A stretch of 64,000 bases of DNA, from positions 62,001-126,000 of the forward strand of contig CAXXJQ010000005.1 of NCBI GenBank assembly GCA_963665045.2, in the 5' to 3' direction. The position numbers and the translations under genes were made by a program. This document shows, one piece after another, positions 8,792 to 18,110 of the stretch; position 1 is the stretch's first letter; the number at the start of each line of letters is the position of its first letter. The notes below the pieces were generated by a model. The model searched no databases and had not been told where the DNA came from. It worked only from the letters and a program-made list of their open reading frames with translations. This DNA is from JAFGRU01 sp016934985. Lineage in GTDB: Bacteria; Desulfobacterota; Desulfuromonadia; Desulfuromonadales; JAAYDE01.

Positions 8792-10096
8792 TCAGACCTT
8801 TTTCCCCAGGCGCAGGGCCACTGTGCGGGCATGGGCTTCCAGACCTTCCAAATTGCAGAGGTGAATCACCTCTTCCCCCAGCCTTTCCAGTCCCTGGCGA
8901 CTGATGTTGATGATGCTCGAGTGTTTGACATAATCGTCGACACACAGGGGCGAGTGGAAGCGGGCCGTTCCACCGGTGGGGAGAGTGTGATTGGGCCCGG
9001 CCAGGTAATCGCCCATGGCTTCGGGGGTATTGTGGCCCATGAAAATCGCTCCGGCGTGCCTGATTTTGGGCAGCAGCTCAAACGGATTGTCCACCGCCAG
9101 CTCCAGATGTTCGGGAGCTATGCGGTTACTGAACTCGCAAACCTCTGCCAGATCTTCCGCCACTATTATGGCCGAATAGTTTTTCAGGGCCTTGGCGGCA
9201 ATTTCAGTGCGCAGCAGTTGAGGCAACTGTTTTTGCAGCTCCGCATAAACTTCATCTGCCATTTTTTGCGACGAGGTCACCAGTACCGAGGAAGCCATTT
9301 CGTCATGCTCCGCCTGGGACATAAGATCAGCTGCGATATGGGCGGGATTACCGCTACCGTCGTTGATAATGAGAATTTCGCTGGGGCCTGCAATCATGTC
9401 GATATCGACCTGCCCGAAAACCTGGCCCTTGGCGATAGCCACGTAAATATTTCCCGGGCCGACGATCTTATCCACCCGGGGGACCGTTTCAGTGCCGTAA
9501 GCCATCGCCGCAATGGCCTGAGCCCCGCCAATTTTGAAAATCCGGTCCACGCCGCAGATGTCGGCCGCCACCAGAACATGAGGATTTATTTCACCGCGTG
9601 GCATGGGAACCGCCATAACGATTTCACCCACACCGGCAACCTGGGCCGGGCAGGCGCACATTATCACCGACGACGGATAGGCCGCTTTCCCCCCGGGAAC
9701 ATAGATGCCGACCCGATCCATGGGGGTTACCTTGGAGCCGATCAGGACATCTTCTTCGTCAGTAGATATCCAGGTTTCAGTTTTCTGTTTTTCATGGAAA
9801 GCAAAGACCCTCTCGGCAGCCAGCTCGATACATTCGATATCTCTTTCGGTCACTGCCTTGTAGGCATCTTCAATCTCCTGTTCGGAAACCTCCATGGTTT
9901 CCTGAGTCAACTCCAGATGGTCGAATTTCGCCGTCAGTTCCAGTACCGGTTTATTCCCATGATGTCGTACCGAATCGATAATCCCCCGAACCGTATCAAT
10001 CACCTCAGCCTGAGCCGTTTCACCACGATTGACAATCCTGGCCAAAGCTTTTTCAAAACCCGGGTCATTGAAACGCAATCTCTGAATCAGTTCCAT
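8792..10096 (-). CDS. hisD: Histidinol dehydrogenase
   Basis: HisD performs the last two steps of histidine synthesis, oxidising histidinol to histidine with two NAD+ and a zinc ion. The 434-residue protein shows the family signatures: VGIYVPGGKAAYPSSVIM, GVDRIFKIGGAQAIAAMAYG, AGPSEILIINDGSG and the zinc-site region SQAEHDEMASSVL. I start at 10096 (MELIQRLRFNDPGFEKAL), where AAGGAG precedes the ATG at good spacing. The 35 codons open upstream look unlike HisD. Confidence 0.97.
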   Translation of the reverse strand: MELIQRLRFNDPGFEKALARIVNRGETAQAEVIDTVRGIIDSVRHHGNKPVLELTAKFDHLELTQETMEVSEQEIEDAYKAVTERDIECIELAAERVFAFHEKQKTETWISTDEEDVLIGSKVTPMDRVGIYVPGGKAAYPSSVIMCACPAQVAGVGEIVMAVPMPRGEINPHVLVAADICGVDRIFKIGGAQAIAAMAYGTETVPRVDKIVGPGNIYVAIAKGQVFGQVDIDMIAGPSEILIINDGSGNPAHIAADLMSQAEHDEMASSVLVTSSQKMADEVYAELQKQLPQLLRTEIAAKALKNYSAIIVAEDLAEVCEFSNRIAPEHLELAVDNPFELLPKIRHAGAIFMGHNTPEAMGDYLAGPNHTLPTGGTARFHSPLCVDDYVKHSSIINISRQGLERLGEEVIHLCNLEGLEAHARTVALRLGKKV

Positions 10097-10163
10097 TTTT
10101 TTCTCCTTTTTGGGGATTTGGGGCATCCATGGCCCGTTAACACCATGGGAAACATCCGGTACG

Positions 10164-10817
10164 TTACTGCGAATGGTTAAGGGTTTTTTCAAGTTGCTCA
10201 ATCAACGGAACCAGCCGGGACTGCCTGGTCTTGAGGCTGGCACGGTTGACTACCAGGCGGCTTGTGCTTTCAATCACGGTATCAAGTTCCTCCATACCGT
10301 TTTCGCGCAGGGTTGCTCCCGTCGACACCAGATCAACAATACAATCCGCCAGTTCAACCAAGGGCGCTAATTCAATAGAACCATAGAGTTTGATAATCTC
10401 GGCCTGAATCCCTTTAGCTGCAAAATATTCTTCACTGATATGCGGATATTTGGTTGCAACCCGCAGTGTTTCCGTTTTTTCTGCCAACTTTTTTCGCGTT
10501 GCTGAAGATTTGGGCGCTGCCAATGCCAAACGGCAATAGCCGAACTTTAAATCCAGGGGTTCTAAAAGATCCTTTTTCTGCTCCAGAAGCGTATCCTTGC
10601 CGACGATACCGAAATCGGCACAGCCGTACTCAACGTAAGTAGGAACATCCGTAGCCCGGACTAAAAGGAAACGCAGCTTTTTTTTCTCATCCTCGGCGAT
10701 AAGCCGCCGCGACTCATTGAGCTGCTCTGGCGCATTAATGCCGATGCGCTTGAAAAGCTCGAGGCAATCGAAAAAAATCCTTCCTTTGGGAAGAGCACAG
10801 GTCAGATAGGTGTTCAC
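10164..10817 (-). CDS. hisG: ATP phosphoribosyltransferase, short form
   Basis: HisG couples ATP and PRPP, the first and committed step of histidine synthesis. The 217-residue protein has the catalytic domain (start LTCALPKGRIFFDCLELF, then YGCADFGIVGKDTLLE and the PRPP loop IVDLVSTGATLRENGM). It lacks the C-terminal ~80-residue regulatory domain of the long form. In other bacteria the short form works as a hetero-octamer with HisZ, a HisRS-like protein; no hisZ is in this window. It is the first gene of the his group. Confidence 0.95.
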   Translation of the reverse strand: MNTYLTCALPKGRIFFDCLELFKRIGINAPEQLNESRRLIAEDEKKKLRFLLVRATDVPTYVEYGCADFGIVGKDTLLEQKKDLLEPLDLKFGYCRLALAAPKSSATRKKLAEKTETLRVATKYPHISEEYFAAKGIQAEIIKLYGSIELAPLVELADCIVDLVSTGATLRENGMEELDTVIESTSRLVVNRASLKTRQSRLVPLIEQLEKTLNHSQ

Positions 10818-10840
10818 TTAACCCCTTATTTCCACAGATA

Positions 10841-12094
10841 TCACTCCTGGACGCGACAGATATCGGCGCCCAGTTGCCGAAACTTTTCTTCGAGATTTTC
10901 ATAACCACGGTCCAGATGGTAAACACGTTTGACCTCCGTCGTATTTTCGGCAGCCAATCCGCACAGGACCAGGGAGGCGCTGGCCCGCAGATCGGTAGCC
11001 ATAACCGGAGCCCCTTTCAGCCTCTTAACCCCCTGGACAATTGCCGTATTGCCATCAATGGTGATATTGGCACCCATGCGCTGCATTTCGCAGACGTGCA
11101 TGAAGCGGTTTTCAAAAACATTCTCAGTAATGACGCTGGTACCCCGCCCCATGGTCATCAAAGCCATAAATTGCGCCTGCATATCGGTCGGGAACCCTGG
11201 AAAGGGTCGGGTCTTGATATTGACCGACTCAACCTTTCGAGGTCCTTTGACGCGGAGAACGTCATCCTCTTCCTTGATCTCCACACCCGCTTCCCGCAAT
11301 TTGGCAATGAGAGCATCCAGATGTTCCGAGACAGCACCACTAATACGGATATCCCCCCGGTTCATGGCCGCCGCAACCATAAAGGTGCCGGCCTCAATAC
11401 GGTCAGGCATGACCGAGAACTCGAGAGGGTAGAGCTCGTCCACTCCCTGGATGTGGATGGTGTCGGTACCAGCCCCCTCGATTCTGGCCCCCATCCCGAT
11501 AAGGGCATAAGCCAAATCCGTGATCTCGGGTTCGCAGGCCGCGTTCTCCAAAATGGTTTCCCCCTTGGCCAAGGTCGCAGCCATGAGAAGATTCTCGGTG
11601 CCACCGACAGTAGGAACATCAAGGTGGATGCGTGCCCCCCTGAGTTTTTTGGCCCGGGCATTCAGGTAGCCCTGTTCAAGCTCGATTTCAGCACCCAGGG
11701 CCTCCAAGCCCTTGATATGAAGATTAATGGGCCGAGCGCCTATGGCGCAACCGCCGGGCAAGCTCACTTTGGCACGACCGTAGCGCGCCAGCAATGGTCC
11801 CAGAACCAGAACCGAAGCACGCATGGTTCTGACCACATCGTAAGGAGCCTCAAAACAGTTAATATTGTTGGCATCGACCTCGAAAAGGTGCCCATCCCGC
11901 ACAATAACAGCGCCAAGGGAGGTCAACAGTTTTTCAACCGTATCGATGTCTTTCAACGAGGGCACGTTTTTCAAACGATGGGCCCCGGAGGTCAAAAGCG
12001 TCGCACAGATCAAAGGCAGAGCCGAGTTTTTGGCCCCGCTGACCCGGACACTCCCCTTCAGGCTTTTGCCCCCTTTGATGATGATTTTGTCCAC
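10841..12094 (-). CDS. murA: UDP-N-acetylglucosamine 1-carboxyvinyltransferase
   Basis: MurA transfers enolpyruvate from PEP to UDP-GlcNAc, the first committed step of peptidoglycan synthesis. The 417-residue protein has the N-terminal MDKIIIKGGKSLKGSVRVSG, SALPLICATLL and the catalytic loop LPGGCAIGARPINLH. The reactive Cys is present (not the Asp variant), so fosfomycin sensitivity is expected from the family. It sits between prmC and hisG on the same strand with a gap of only about 20 bases to hisG. Confidence 0.97.
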   Translation of the reverse strand: MDKIIIKGGKSLKGSVRVSGAKNSALPLICATLLTSGAHRLKNVPSLKDIDTVEKLLTSLGAVIVRDGHLFEVDANNINCFEAPYDVVRTMRASVLVLGPLLARYGRAKVSLPGGCAIGARPINLHIKGLEALGAEIELEQGYLNARAKKLRGARIHLDVPTVGGTENLLMAATLAKGETILENAACEPEITDLAYALIGMGARIEGAGTDTIHIQGVDELYPLEFSVMPDRIEAGTFMVAAAMNRGDIRISGAVSEHLDALIAKLREAGVEIKEEDDVLRVKGPRKVESVNIKTRPFPGFPTDMQAQFMALMTMGRGTSVITENVFENRFMHVCEMQRMGANITIDGNTAIVQGVKRLKGAPVMATDLRASASLVLCGLAAENTTEVKRVYHLDRGYENLEEKFRQLGADICRVQE

Positions 12095-12123
12095 AACAAT
12101 CCTTAGCAGTTACAATTTAATGG

Positions 12124-12978
12124 TCAGACGGCGGGCATTTGCCCCCCGACCACCCTGAAAATTCCGGCATAATCCTGCCGCTTGAAAGTTTCAGTAAAGC
12201 TCTGCTTCTCCAGCAGGCTCACCACCATTTCGGCCTGGCCTGCACCCACCTCCAGCATCAGCCAGCCTCCGGTTTTGAGAGCGGCAGCGGCATTTTTAAT
12301 AATAACCCGAATGCAGTCGAGACCATCTTCCCCACCGACTAAAGCCTGCCGTGGTTCATAATCTTTGACCTCAGGCATGCAGGCTTCATATTCCAGCCCT
12401 GAAACATAGGGCGGATTGCTTAGAATTAGCTCAAAGCTCCCGGGGAAGGGGTCGGTAAAGCTGGCCTGTAAAAACCGGATACGGCTGTCAACACTATTGC
12501 TCCGGGCATTCCCCTCGGCCACTGACAAAGCTTCGGCCGAAACATCTATGGCTGTAACCATGATATCAGGGCACTCATGAGCGAAAGCCACGGCGATGGC
12601 GCCACTGCCGGTGCCGAGATCCAGAACCCGGTCTCCGGGTTTGACTTTTTTGATGCCCTCTTCCACAAGAATTTCGGTCTCAGGCCGCGGGATCAACACC
12701 GCCGGGCTGACCCTGAAGGGGAGGGACCAGAACTCGGCGCGCCCCAAAATGTACTGCAACGGCTCCCGTTCCGCCCTTCTGGCGACAAGCTTTCTATATT
12801 TTTCCCGTTCATCCGGCAGAAGAGGGCGGTCGTAATTCAGGTAAAGGCCAACCCGATCGAGCCCCATCACCTCACCCAGCAAAAGTTCAGCATCAAGCCT
12901 GGAATTTTGGAGCCCCTGTTTGCCGAAATAGTCGCCGGTCCACTGCAGAACCTCCAGAAGCGTCCAGTTTTTTTTCAC
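12124..12978 (-). CDS. prmC: Release factor glutamine methyltransferase
   Basis: PrmC methylates the glutamine of the GGQ motif of peptide chain release factors. The 284-residue protein has an N-terminal helical domain, the SAM-binding LDLGTGSGAIAVAFAHE and the signature NPPY (LILSNPPYVSGLEYE), plus RPETEILVEE before the Rossmann fold. Its substrate gene prfA is directly upstream with only two bases between them, the usual prfA-prmC pairing. Confidence 0.96.
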   Translation of the reverse strand: MKKNWTLLEVLQWTGDYFGKQGLQNSRLDAELLLGEVMGLDRVGLYLNYDRPLLPDEREKYRKLVARRAEREPLQYILGRAEFWSLPFRVSPAVLIPRPETEILVEEGIKKVKPGDRVLDLGTGSGAIAVAFAHECPDIMVTAIDVSAEALSVAEGNARSNSVDSRIRFLQASFTDPFPGSFELILSNPPYVSGLEYEACMPEVKDYEPRQALVGGEDGLDCIRVIIKNAAAALKTGGWLMLEVGAGQAEMVVSLLEKQSFTETFKRQDYAGIFRVVGGQMPAV

Positions 12979-12980
12979 CC

Positions 12981-14048
12981 TCAGGACTCCTGCTGGGAAA
13001 GGGATTCAGCCTGATAATAGGCCGTCAAGCTATCGATAATTTCTTCCAAGTCCCCTGCCATAATGCTTTCCAGCCGGTAAAGGGTCAGGCCGATGCGATG
13101 ATCGGTGCAACGTCCTTGAGGAAAATTATAGGTCCTGATCCTTTCGCTCCGGTCGCCGCTCCCCACCTGGCTTTTGCGGTCTGCAGCAGTCTTCGCCTGG
13201 CGCTCTTTCTCCAGTTGGTCGAGAATACGGGACCGAAGAACCTTCATGGCCCTGGCCTTGTTTTTGTGCTGCGATTTCTCGTCCTGGCAGGAGACCACTA
13301 CCCCGGTCGGAAGGTGGGTGATGCGGACCGCAGATTCGGTTTTGTTGACATGCTGTCCGCCAGCACCAGAAGCCCGGTAAACATCAATACGCAAATCACC
13401 CGGATCGATATCGACATCGATCTCGTCCGCCTCAGGGAGGACCGCCACAGTACAGGCTGAGGTATGAATACGTCCCTGAGTTTCGGTTTCCGGGACCCTC
13501 TGCACCCGGTGGGTCCCGCTCTCGTATTTCAAGCGGGAAAAAACCATTCCGCCACTGATCTGCGCAACAATCTCCTTAAAACCTCCGGCATCCGCCTCAG
13601 AAAGGCTCATTACTTCCACCTTCCACCTTAACTTTTCGGCGTAGCGGCTGTACATACGGTAGAGATCGGCAGCAAAAAGAGCCGCTTCCTCCCCGCCGGT
13701 TCCGGCCCTGATCTCCAGAAAGATATTTTTTTCATCATTCGGGTCTTTAGGGAGAAGCAGGCTTTGGAGTTTTTTCTCCAAACTTTCCTTGGCAGCTTCA
13801 AGCTCAGGAAGTTCAGCTTTTGCCATGCTCCGAACCTCGTTGTCGGCATCTTGGAGCAATTCCCGCAAACCTTCAATCTCTTCACAGGTCTTTTTGTAGC
13901 GGGAAAAGGCTTCGACAATCTCGGAAAGTTCGGCATGCTCCCTGGTCAAAGCGAGAAAACTGTCCCGATCAGCCAGCACCGCACTGTCGGCGAGAAGACC
14001 TTCCACCTCCTTGAAACGCTCAACGACCTCTTCGAGTTTTTGAAACAT
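12981..14048 (-). CDS. prfA: Peptide chain release factor 1
   Basis: RF1 terminates translation at UAA and UAG. The 355-residue protein contains the peptidyl-hydrolysis motif GAGGQHVNKTESAVR, the domain-1 coiled region at the N-terminus and the C-terminal helix DHRIGLTLYRLESIMAG. Length is typical. There is no in-frame UGA, as expected for RF1 rather than RF2. It heads the prfA-prmC-murA run. Confidence 0.97.
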   Translation of the reverse strand: MFQKLEEVVERFKEVEGLLADSAVLADRDSFLALTREHAELSEIVEAFSRYKKTCEEIEGLRELLQDADNEVRSMAKAELPELEAAKESLEKKLQSLLLPKDPNDEKNIFLEIRAGTGGEEAALFAADLYRMYSRYAEKLRWKVEVMSLSEADAGGFKEIVAQISGGMVFSRLKYESGTHRVQRVPETETQGRIHTSACTVAVLPEADEIDVDIDPGDLRIDVYRASGAGGQHVNKTESAVRITHLPTGVVVSCQDEKSQHKNKARAMKVLRSRILDQLEKERQAKTAADRKSQVGSGDRSERIRTYNFPQGRCTDHRIGLTLYRLESIMAGDLEEIIDSLTAYYQAESLSQQES

Positions 14049-14124
14049 AGCGATTTATCCTGAAACCGTGAGCGAGGAAGTTGGAAAGAGCCGGCAAACC
14101 CGGCCACACCTGCCCCCAAAAGGG

Positions 14125-14225
14125 CCTGTCGGACGTTGACATAAATTTACTGCGAAAAAGCTGAATCGGTCCATCTTTCCGCAAATTTTCGCCAAATAGT
14201 CCCGCTATTCGCTCTTAAATTTGCG
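14125..14225. repeat. Intergenic repeat copy with long imperfect hairpin
   Basis: 14125-14160 begins CCTGTCGGAC and ends TACTGCGAAAAAG. It matches 51719-51754 without gaps at roughly five bases in six; a third CCTGTCGGAC lies inverted at 17004-17013. Next to it is an imperfect hairpin: CGCAAATTT (14180-14188) pairs with AAATTTGCG (14217-14225), with inner arms AATAG/CTATT around TCCCG. This looks like a dispersed extragenic repeat of the chromosome. It lies between prfA and thyX and no gene is apparent here. Confidence 0.55.
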
Positions 14226-14288
14226 AAAACCGGTCCTCGGCTTCCCATTCTCCCGTTACGATTCTCCAAGTCCAACAACCTCCAAGAA

Positions 14289-14975
14289 TCATAACTGCCT
14301 GAATTCTTCGCGGACCTGTTCCATGCGCCCACACGACATGGCGCCTTCCGGGCAGTCTCCAGCCAGGCAACCCGGCCCGGCATCAGCAAAGAGAAGGGGG
14401 GCTTTACGGCGAACCAGCCGCAACATCTCCAGGGCCATGTCCCGGATCTCCCATTGTGCCCGATAACAGCAGCGCAAACGGAAAAAGTGATGCAGCTCCC
14501 TTGCGTTCATGGTCATGACCAGCTTGGTCCCCACGGCATTGGGAAGCACAAAGCGCGCGTCTTCAGCCGGGATGCCGGCTGCGAGCATTTCCCGGTAAAA
14601 CTCCTGGGTTTCGCGAATAAATTCCGCATAACGGTCCCGGAAATCGGGGTGGCTGGAAATGGATTCCGGGGTCACAGAACCGAATTTTTCGACAACCGAG
14701 ACATACCTCTGGCTTTGCTGCGAAAACGACGCAAGACGATGACGGACCAGTTGGTGAGAGCAGGCGCGGCTGATATCCTCAACTCCAAACGTGAAAGATG
14801 CATGCTCCAGAACGGAAAAATGCCCTGCCGAAACAATCTTTTCCAGCAGAGCTTTTTTCTTGGAACGACCTCTTTCGAGGATCTGAGAAATGGATGAAGC
14901 AGAATAACAAAGCTGCGCGGCTGCTGCAACCACGTCTTCCGCGTCCGGTGTGCAGGCTAACAGCTGAACGACCAT
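14289..14975 (-). CDS. thyX: Flavin-dependent thymidylate synthase
   Basis: ThyX makes dTMP from dUMP using FADH2 and methylenetetrahydrofolate. The 228-residue protein carries the ThyX motif RHRx7S exactly (RHRLASFSQQS) and the C-terminal dUMP-binding region MNARELHHFFRLRCC. The C-terminus is Cys-rich (RLRCCYRAQWEIRD, PGCLAGDCPEGAMSCG), a tail seen in some ThyX proteins. The gene stands alone between prfA and rpmE. Confidence 0.95.
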   Translation of the reverse strand: MVVQLLACTPDAEDVVAAAAQLCYSASSISQILERGRSKKKALLEKIVSAGHFSVLEHASFTFGVEDISRACSHQLVRHRLASFSQQSQRYVSVVEKFGSVTPESISSHPDFRDRYAEFIRETQEFYREMLAAGIPAEDARFVLPNAVGTKLVMTMNARELHHFFRLRCCYRAQWEIRDMALEMLRLVRRKAPLLFADAGPGCLAGDCPEGAMSCGRMEQVREEFRQL

Positions 14976-15087
14976 TGGTCCTCCCCGCTTGGTGCCCGAT
15001 ATTTATAATGAGCAGATCCCCCCCAAACCAGGACCTGAAAAGAACACAAAAAAGAAACGGCCCACCGGGCCGCTCTTGCATCGCTGG

Positions 15088-15294
15088 CTATTTATTCTGC
15101 CCGTATTTCCTGCGAAAGCGCTCAATACGACCGGCCGTATCCAGCAACTTCTGTTTTCCGGTAAAGAACGGATGACATTGCGAACATATTTCCGTGGTGA
15201 TTTCGTCTTTTTGCGTGGACCGCGTCGAAAAAGTATTGCCGCAATGGCACTTAACCGTAACGTCTTCGTAGCGCGGATGGATATCTTTTTTCAT
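15088..15294 (-). CDS. rpmE: 50S ribosomal protein L31 (zinc-binding type)
   Basis: The 68-residue protein begins MKKDIHPRYEDVTVKCHCGN and keeps the C+ zinc site (CHC near residue 16 and CSQCHPFFTGKQK). It is therefore the zinc-containing L31 rather than the zinc-independent paralogue. Position downstream of rho is a common arrangement. A good sigma-70 promoter lies about 120 bases upstream at 15416-15444. Confidence 0.97.
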   Translation of the reverse strand: MKKDIHPRYEDVTVKCHCGNTFSTRSTQKDEITTEICSQCHPFFTGKQKLLDTAGRIERFRRKYGQNK

Positions 15295-15415
15295 TGTGAT
15301 TCCCCTTGACCATGATATTTCGGCAGGATCTTTTTAGACCCGAACGCAAAAAGTGAAATTATCATCAAAAACAGTTTCCTGCAAGTATTTTTTCTCAAGC
15401 CGGTTTTTCTTTAAA

Positions 15416-15444
15416 CTTGTATCGTCCTTGATCGGCCGTGTCAA
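15416..15444 (-). promoter_or_regulatory. Predicted sigma-70 promoter of rpmE
   Basis: On the minus strand TTGACA (15444-15439) is followed after exactly 17 bases by TACAAG (15421-15416). It lies between the rho stop and rpmE, after a short GC-rich inverted repeat (CGGGG/CCCCG) that may weakly terminate rho transcription. Confidence 0.55.
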
Positions 15445-15502
15445 GAAGTTGCGGGGATTTTTCGGCCCCGTCACATAAAAATTGAACAACGCTGGAGGCA
15501 GA

Positions 15503-16750
15503 TCACTGGTTCATGTTATCGAGGAATTCCTGGTTGGTTTTGCTGTCCGCCAGTTTTTCAAGCAAAAATTCCATGCTGTCGACGACATTCATAGAGGTCA
15601 GCACTTTGCGCAGAAGCCAGATGCGCTGCAGGTTGGTCTCGTTGACCAGCAATTCTTCGCGCCGTGTGCCCGACTTGTTGATATCGATGGCCGGGAAGGT
15701 CCGCTTATCCACCAGGCGCCGGTCAAGACAGAGTTCCATGTTGCCGGTCCCCTTGAATTCCTCAAAGATAACCTCGTCCATCTTGCTGCCGGTATCAACC
15801 AGGGCTGTGGCGATAATGGTCAGACTCCCGCCTTCCTCAATGTTGCGGGCCGCCCCGAAGAAGCGTTTGGGCTTGTGAAGAGCATTGGAGTCAACCCCGC
15901 CGGAAAGAATCTTGCCGCTGGGCGGCACCACCGTGTTATAGGCGCGGGCCAGACGGGTGATAGAGTCGAGAAGAATCACCACGTCGCGCTTGTGCTCAAC
16001 CAGACGCTTGGCCTTTTCAATGACCATTTCAGCAACCTGGACGTGACGGGTAGCCGGTTCGTCGAAGGTGGAGGAAATCACCTCCCCCTTAACCGAGCGC
16101 TGCATATCCGTGACCTCTTCCGGACGTTCGTCAATAAGCAGAACGATGAGGTAAATTTCGGGATGATTGGTGGTAATGGAGTTGGCAATATCCTGCAGGA
16201 GCATGGTCTTGCCGGTTCGCGGAGGCGCGACGATGAGACCGCGCTGTCCCTTGCCGATGGGAGTAGCCAAATCCATGACCCGCATTGAAAGGTTGTCGGG
16301 CGCAGCTTCAAGAATGATATGTTCTTGAGGATAGAGGGGCGTCAGATTATCAAAAAGGGTTTTATCACGGATAACGGAAGGATTTTCAAAGTTGACCTCG
16401 GAAACCTTTAAAAGAGCGAAATAACGTTCACCTTCCTTGGGGGGGCGAATCTGCCCGGACACTGTATCGCCGGTGCGCAGGTTGAAGCGCCGGATCTGGG
16501 ATGGGGAGATATAAATGTCATCGGGACCGGGAAGATAGTTGGAGTCGGGAGAGCGGAGGAAACCGAAACCATCCGGCAAAATTTCCAGAACCCCTTCCCC
16601 GGATATGGCGCCATTCTTTTCTGCGGTGCTGTTCAGAATCGCGAAGATCAGATCCTGCTTCCGCATCCCGGAAGCCCCCTCAACGCCAAGTTCCTTGCCA
16701 ATGGCCGTCAGGTCGGTAATTTTTTTCTCTTTTAGTTCCTTCAAATTCAT
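15503..16750 (-). CDS. rho: Transcription termination factor Rho
   Basis: Rho is the hexameric RNA helicase that terminates untranslated transcripts. The 415-residue protein has the N-terminal Rho-N and cold-shock-like RNA-binding domains (GVLEILPDGFGFLRSPDSNYL), the Walker A APPRTGKTMLLQ, the Walker B VVILLDSITRLARAYN and the Q/R loops (SGGVDSNALHKPKRFFGAARN). I start at 16750 (MNLKELKEKKITDL), which has AAGGAG at good spacing. An in-frame ATG nine codons upstream would add a non-conserved leader. Confidence 0.97.
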   Translation of the reverse strand: MNLKELKEKKITDLTAIGKELGVEGASGMRKQDLIFAILNSTAEKNGAISGEGVLEILPDGFGFLRSPDSNYLPGPDDIYISPSQIRRFNLRTGDTVSGQIRPPKEGERYFALLKVSEVNFENPSVIRDKTLFDNLTPLYPQEHIILEAAPDNLSMRVMDLATPIGKGQRGLIVAPPRTGKTMLLQDIANSITTNHPEIYLIVLLIDERPEEVTDMQRSVKGEVISSTFDEPATRHVQVAEMVIEKAKRLVEHKRDVVILLDSITRLARAYNTVVPPSGKILSGGVDSNALHKPKRFFGAARNIEEGGSLTIIATALVDTGSKMDEVIFEEFKGTGNMELCLDRRLVDKRTFPAIDINKSGTRREELLVNETNLQRIWLLRKVLTSMNVVDSMEFLLEKLADSKTNQEFLDNMNQ

Positions 16751-17330
16751 GTTTTCTCCTTGGCCGAACTTTTTCAATCACGAAAATAGCCTAAGACAAG
16801 CTATCCGCAGTTAAAATTGACACATATGGAAGATTTTCGGCCAGTCATTCAGTTGATTGCCTGTAGGCGAAACGGCAGGACGTGGGAAACGCTTCCCGCA
16901 ATAAGCAGGTAGAACCGGATTAAACCCTTAAGCCGGTTCAAGCACTGGAATCAATTCTTTTTATCTTTCAAATATTAATTCTTAAGGGTTTGCAGTTGGT
17001 TTTGTCCGACAGGCGTCCCGAAAAGCATAATTTTCGGAAAGTAGATGGTATGCGGTCAGTTCCTTTATTGGACGCATTTTTTACTATCTTTGATCAGGCA
17101 TGTCAATAGTTTAATTTTTCCTGATCCCAATTTTCAAACCACTCTCACGTTTGGAGAATGGGTGCCTGATGTCAAAATCCTTGAATCGTTGCTGCTCTCC
17201 GCCAAAACAAAGCAGCCCTCTAATCACAAGTCGACCACCAGACTAGCAAGTTTATTGCCAGAAACGAACCGGAGCGGGAAAGTTTTATGATTATTCCATT
17301 TTCAACGAAAGAACTGAAATGAGTTGTGCA
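16751..17330. other. Gene-free gap upstream of rho
   Basis: No convincing gene is seen in these 580 bases. An exact 11-bp inverted repeat AAACCCTTAAG (16922-16932) / CTTAAGGGTTT (16981-16991) is present with 48 bases between the arms, and an inverted CCTGTCGGAC repeat word lies at 17004-17013. The rho promoter must be in here, but I cannot place it with confidence. Confidence 0.4.
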
Positions 17331-18110
17331 TTAAAAACTGCTGAAAAGACCAAGCCCCAGGTCCTGTGCAATGCGATTGAAAAGATTCCGATAAGGCACT
17401 GAAAGTTTTTCATCCTTTTGAAGCAGGCCGGCAGGTTCCACCAAGGCCTTTGCCAGCCCTTCGATGTCGACAAACTTGATTTTGACTTTATTGGTCTTAT
17501 TATAAAAAGCCTCGTCGAAATCCGGGTACTGAAGAGCCAGGAACGGGTCACCAGCCAAACCCTTGTGTTCCCATACCACCTGACCAGAAGGCAGAATCAC
17601 ATAAGCATTCTCTATGATAACATTATACTCACTTTCTAAATAATTGAGGTGAGTCCTGTCCCAACGTTTTTGCGGCAACATAATGCCATGGAGAATTATG
17701 ACCAGATAGCCATCAACCAAGTTTTTCTCGGAAAGGGTTGTCAAAAATTCGGCATTAAATTCATAATGCCTCTCCGCGCCGTTCTTTCTATCAGTAGCAT
17801 CGCTCCCTTTGACCAGTTGATTGAAAAGGGCCTCGGGCTCACCAGGGACATAGCGAACGTCAAAATAGTTCTTCTGTTCTTTGAGCCGGGCAATTAAAAA
17901 ATCGACCTTGCCCCGGTTATTTTCTTTTATCATGGTTTTAAGCTGGTTCTTTTCAGGGTGCCTTAAGTCGGAAGCCTCATCCACCATAAGAGGCAGAACC
18001 CCCAAGGTTCGAACCTTCTGGCCGTACTCGGCTCTGGATATTTTGAAAGGCTGGACCCCACAACCTGCTAAAAAAACAGTCGCCAGCAACAAAATGATAG
18101 CCCGACGCAT
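17331..18110 (-). CDS. Predicted lipoprotein of unknown function
   Basis: The 259-residue product begins MRRAIILLLATVFLAGCGVQ, a type II signal peptide with lipobox LAGC, so it should be lipidated and sit in the cell envelope. The rest is soluble and mixed alpha/beta; I see no catalytic motif and do not recognise the family. The ATG at 18110 has AGGGGA at good spacing and is preferred over one five codons upstream. It is a lone gene whose upstream region now borders the left end of the mobile element at 18318, so the insertion may have separated it from its old neighbour. Confidence 0.8.
   Translation of the reverse strand: MRRAIILLLATVFLAGCGVQPFKISRAEYGQKVRTLGVLPLMVDEASDLRHPEKNQLKTMIKENNRGKVDFLIARLKEQKNYFDVRYVPGEPEALFNQLVKGSDATDRKNGAERHYEFNAEFLTTLSEKNLVDGYLVIILHGIMLPQKRWDRTHLNYLESEYNVIIENAYVILPSGQVVWEHKGLAGDPFLALQYPDFDEAFYNKTNKVKIKFVDIEGLAKALVEPAGLLQKDEKLSVPYRNLFNRIAQDLGLGLFSSF

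Noticed and set aside
8693..10180. A 495-codon open frame on the plus strand opposite hisD
   Set aside because: It is the antisense shadow of a GC-rich conserved gene. Its translation has no recognisable domain, while hisD on the other strand matches its family along its whole length.
16751..17330. An 81-codon plus-strand frame at 17045 as a gene
   Set aside because: No ribosome site, no protein-like pattern and A/T-rich composition; treated as non-coding.
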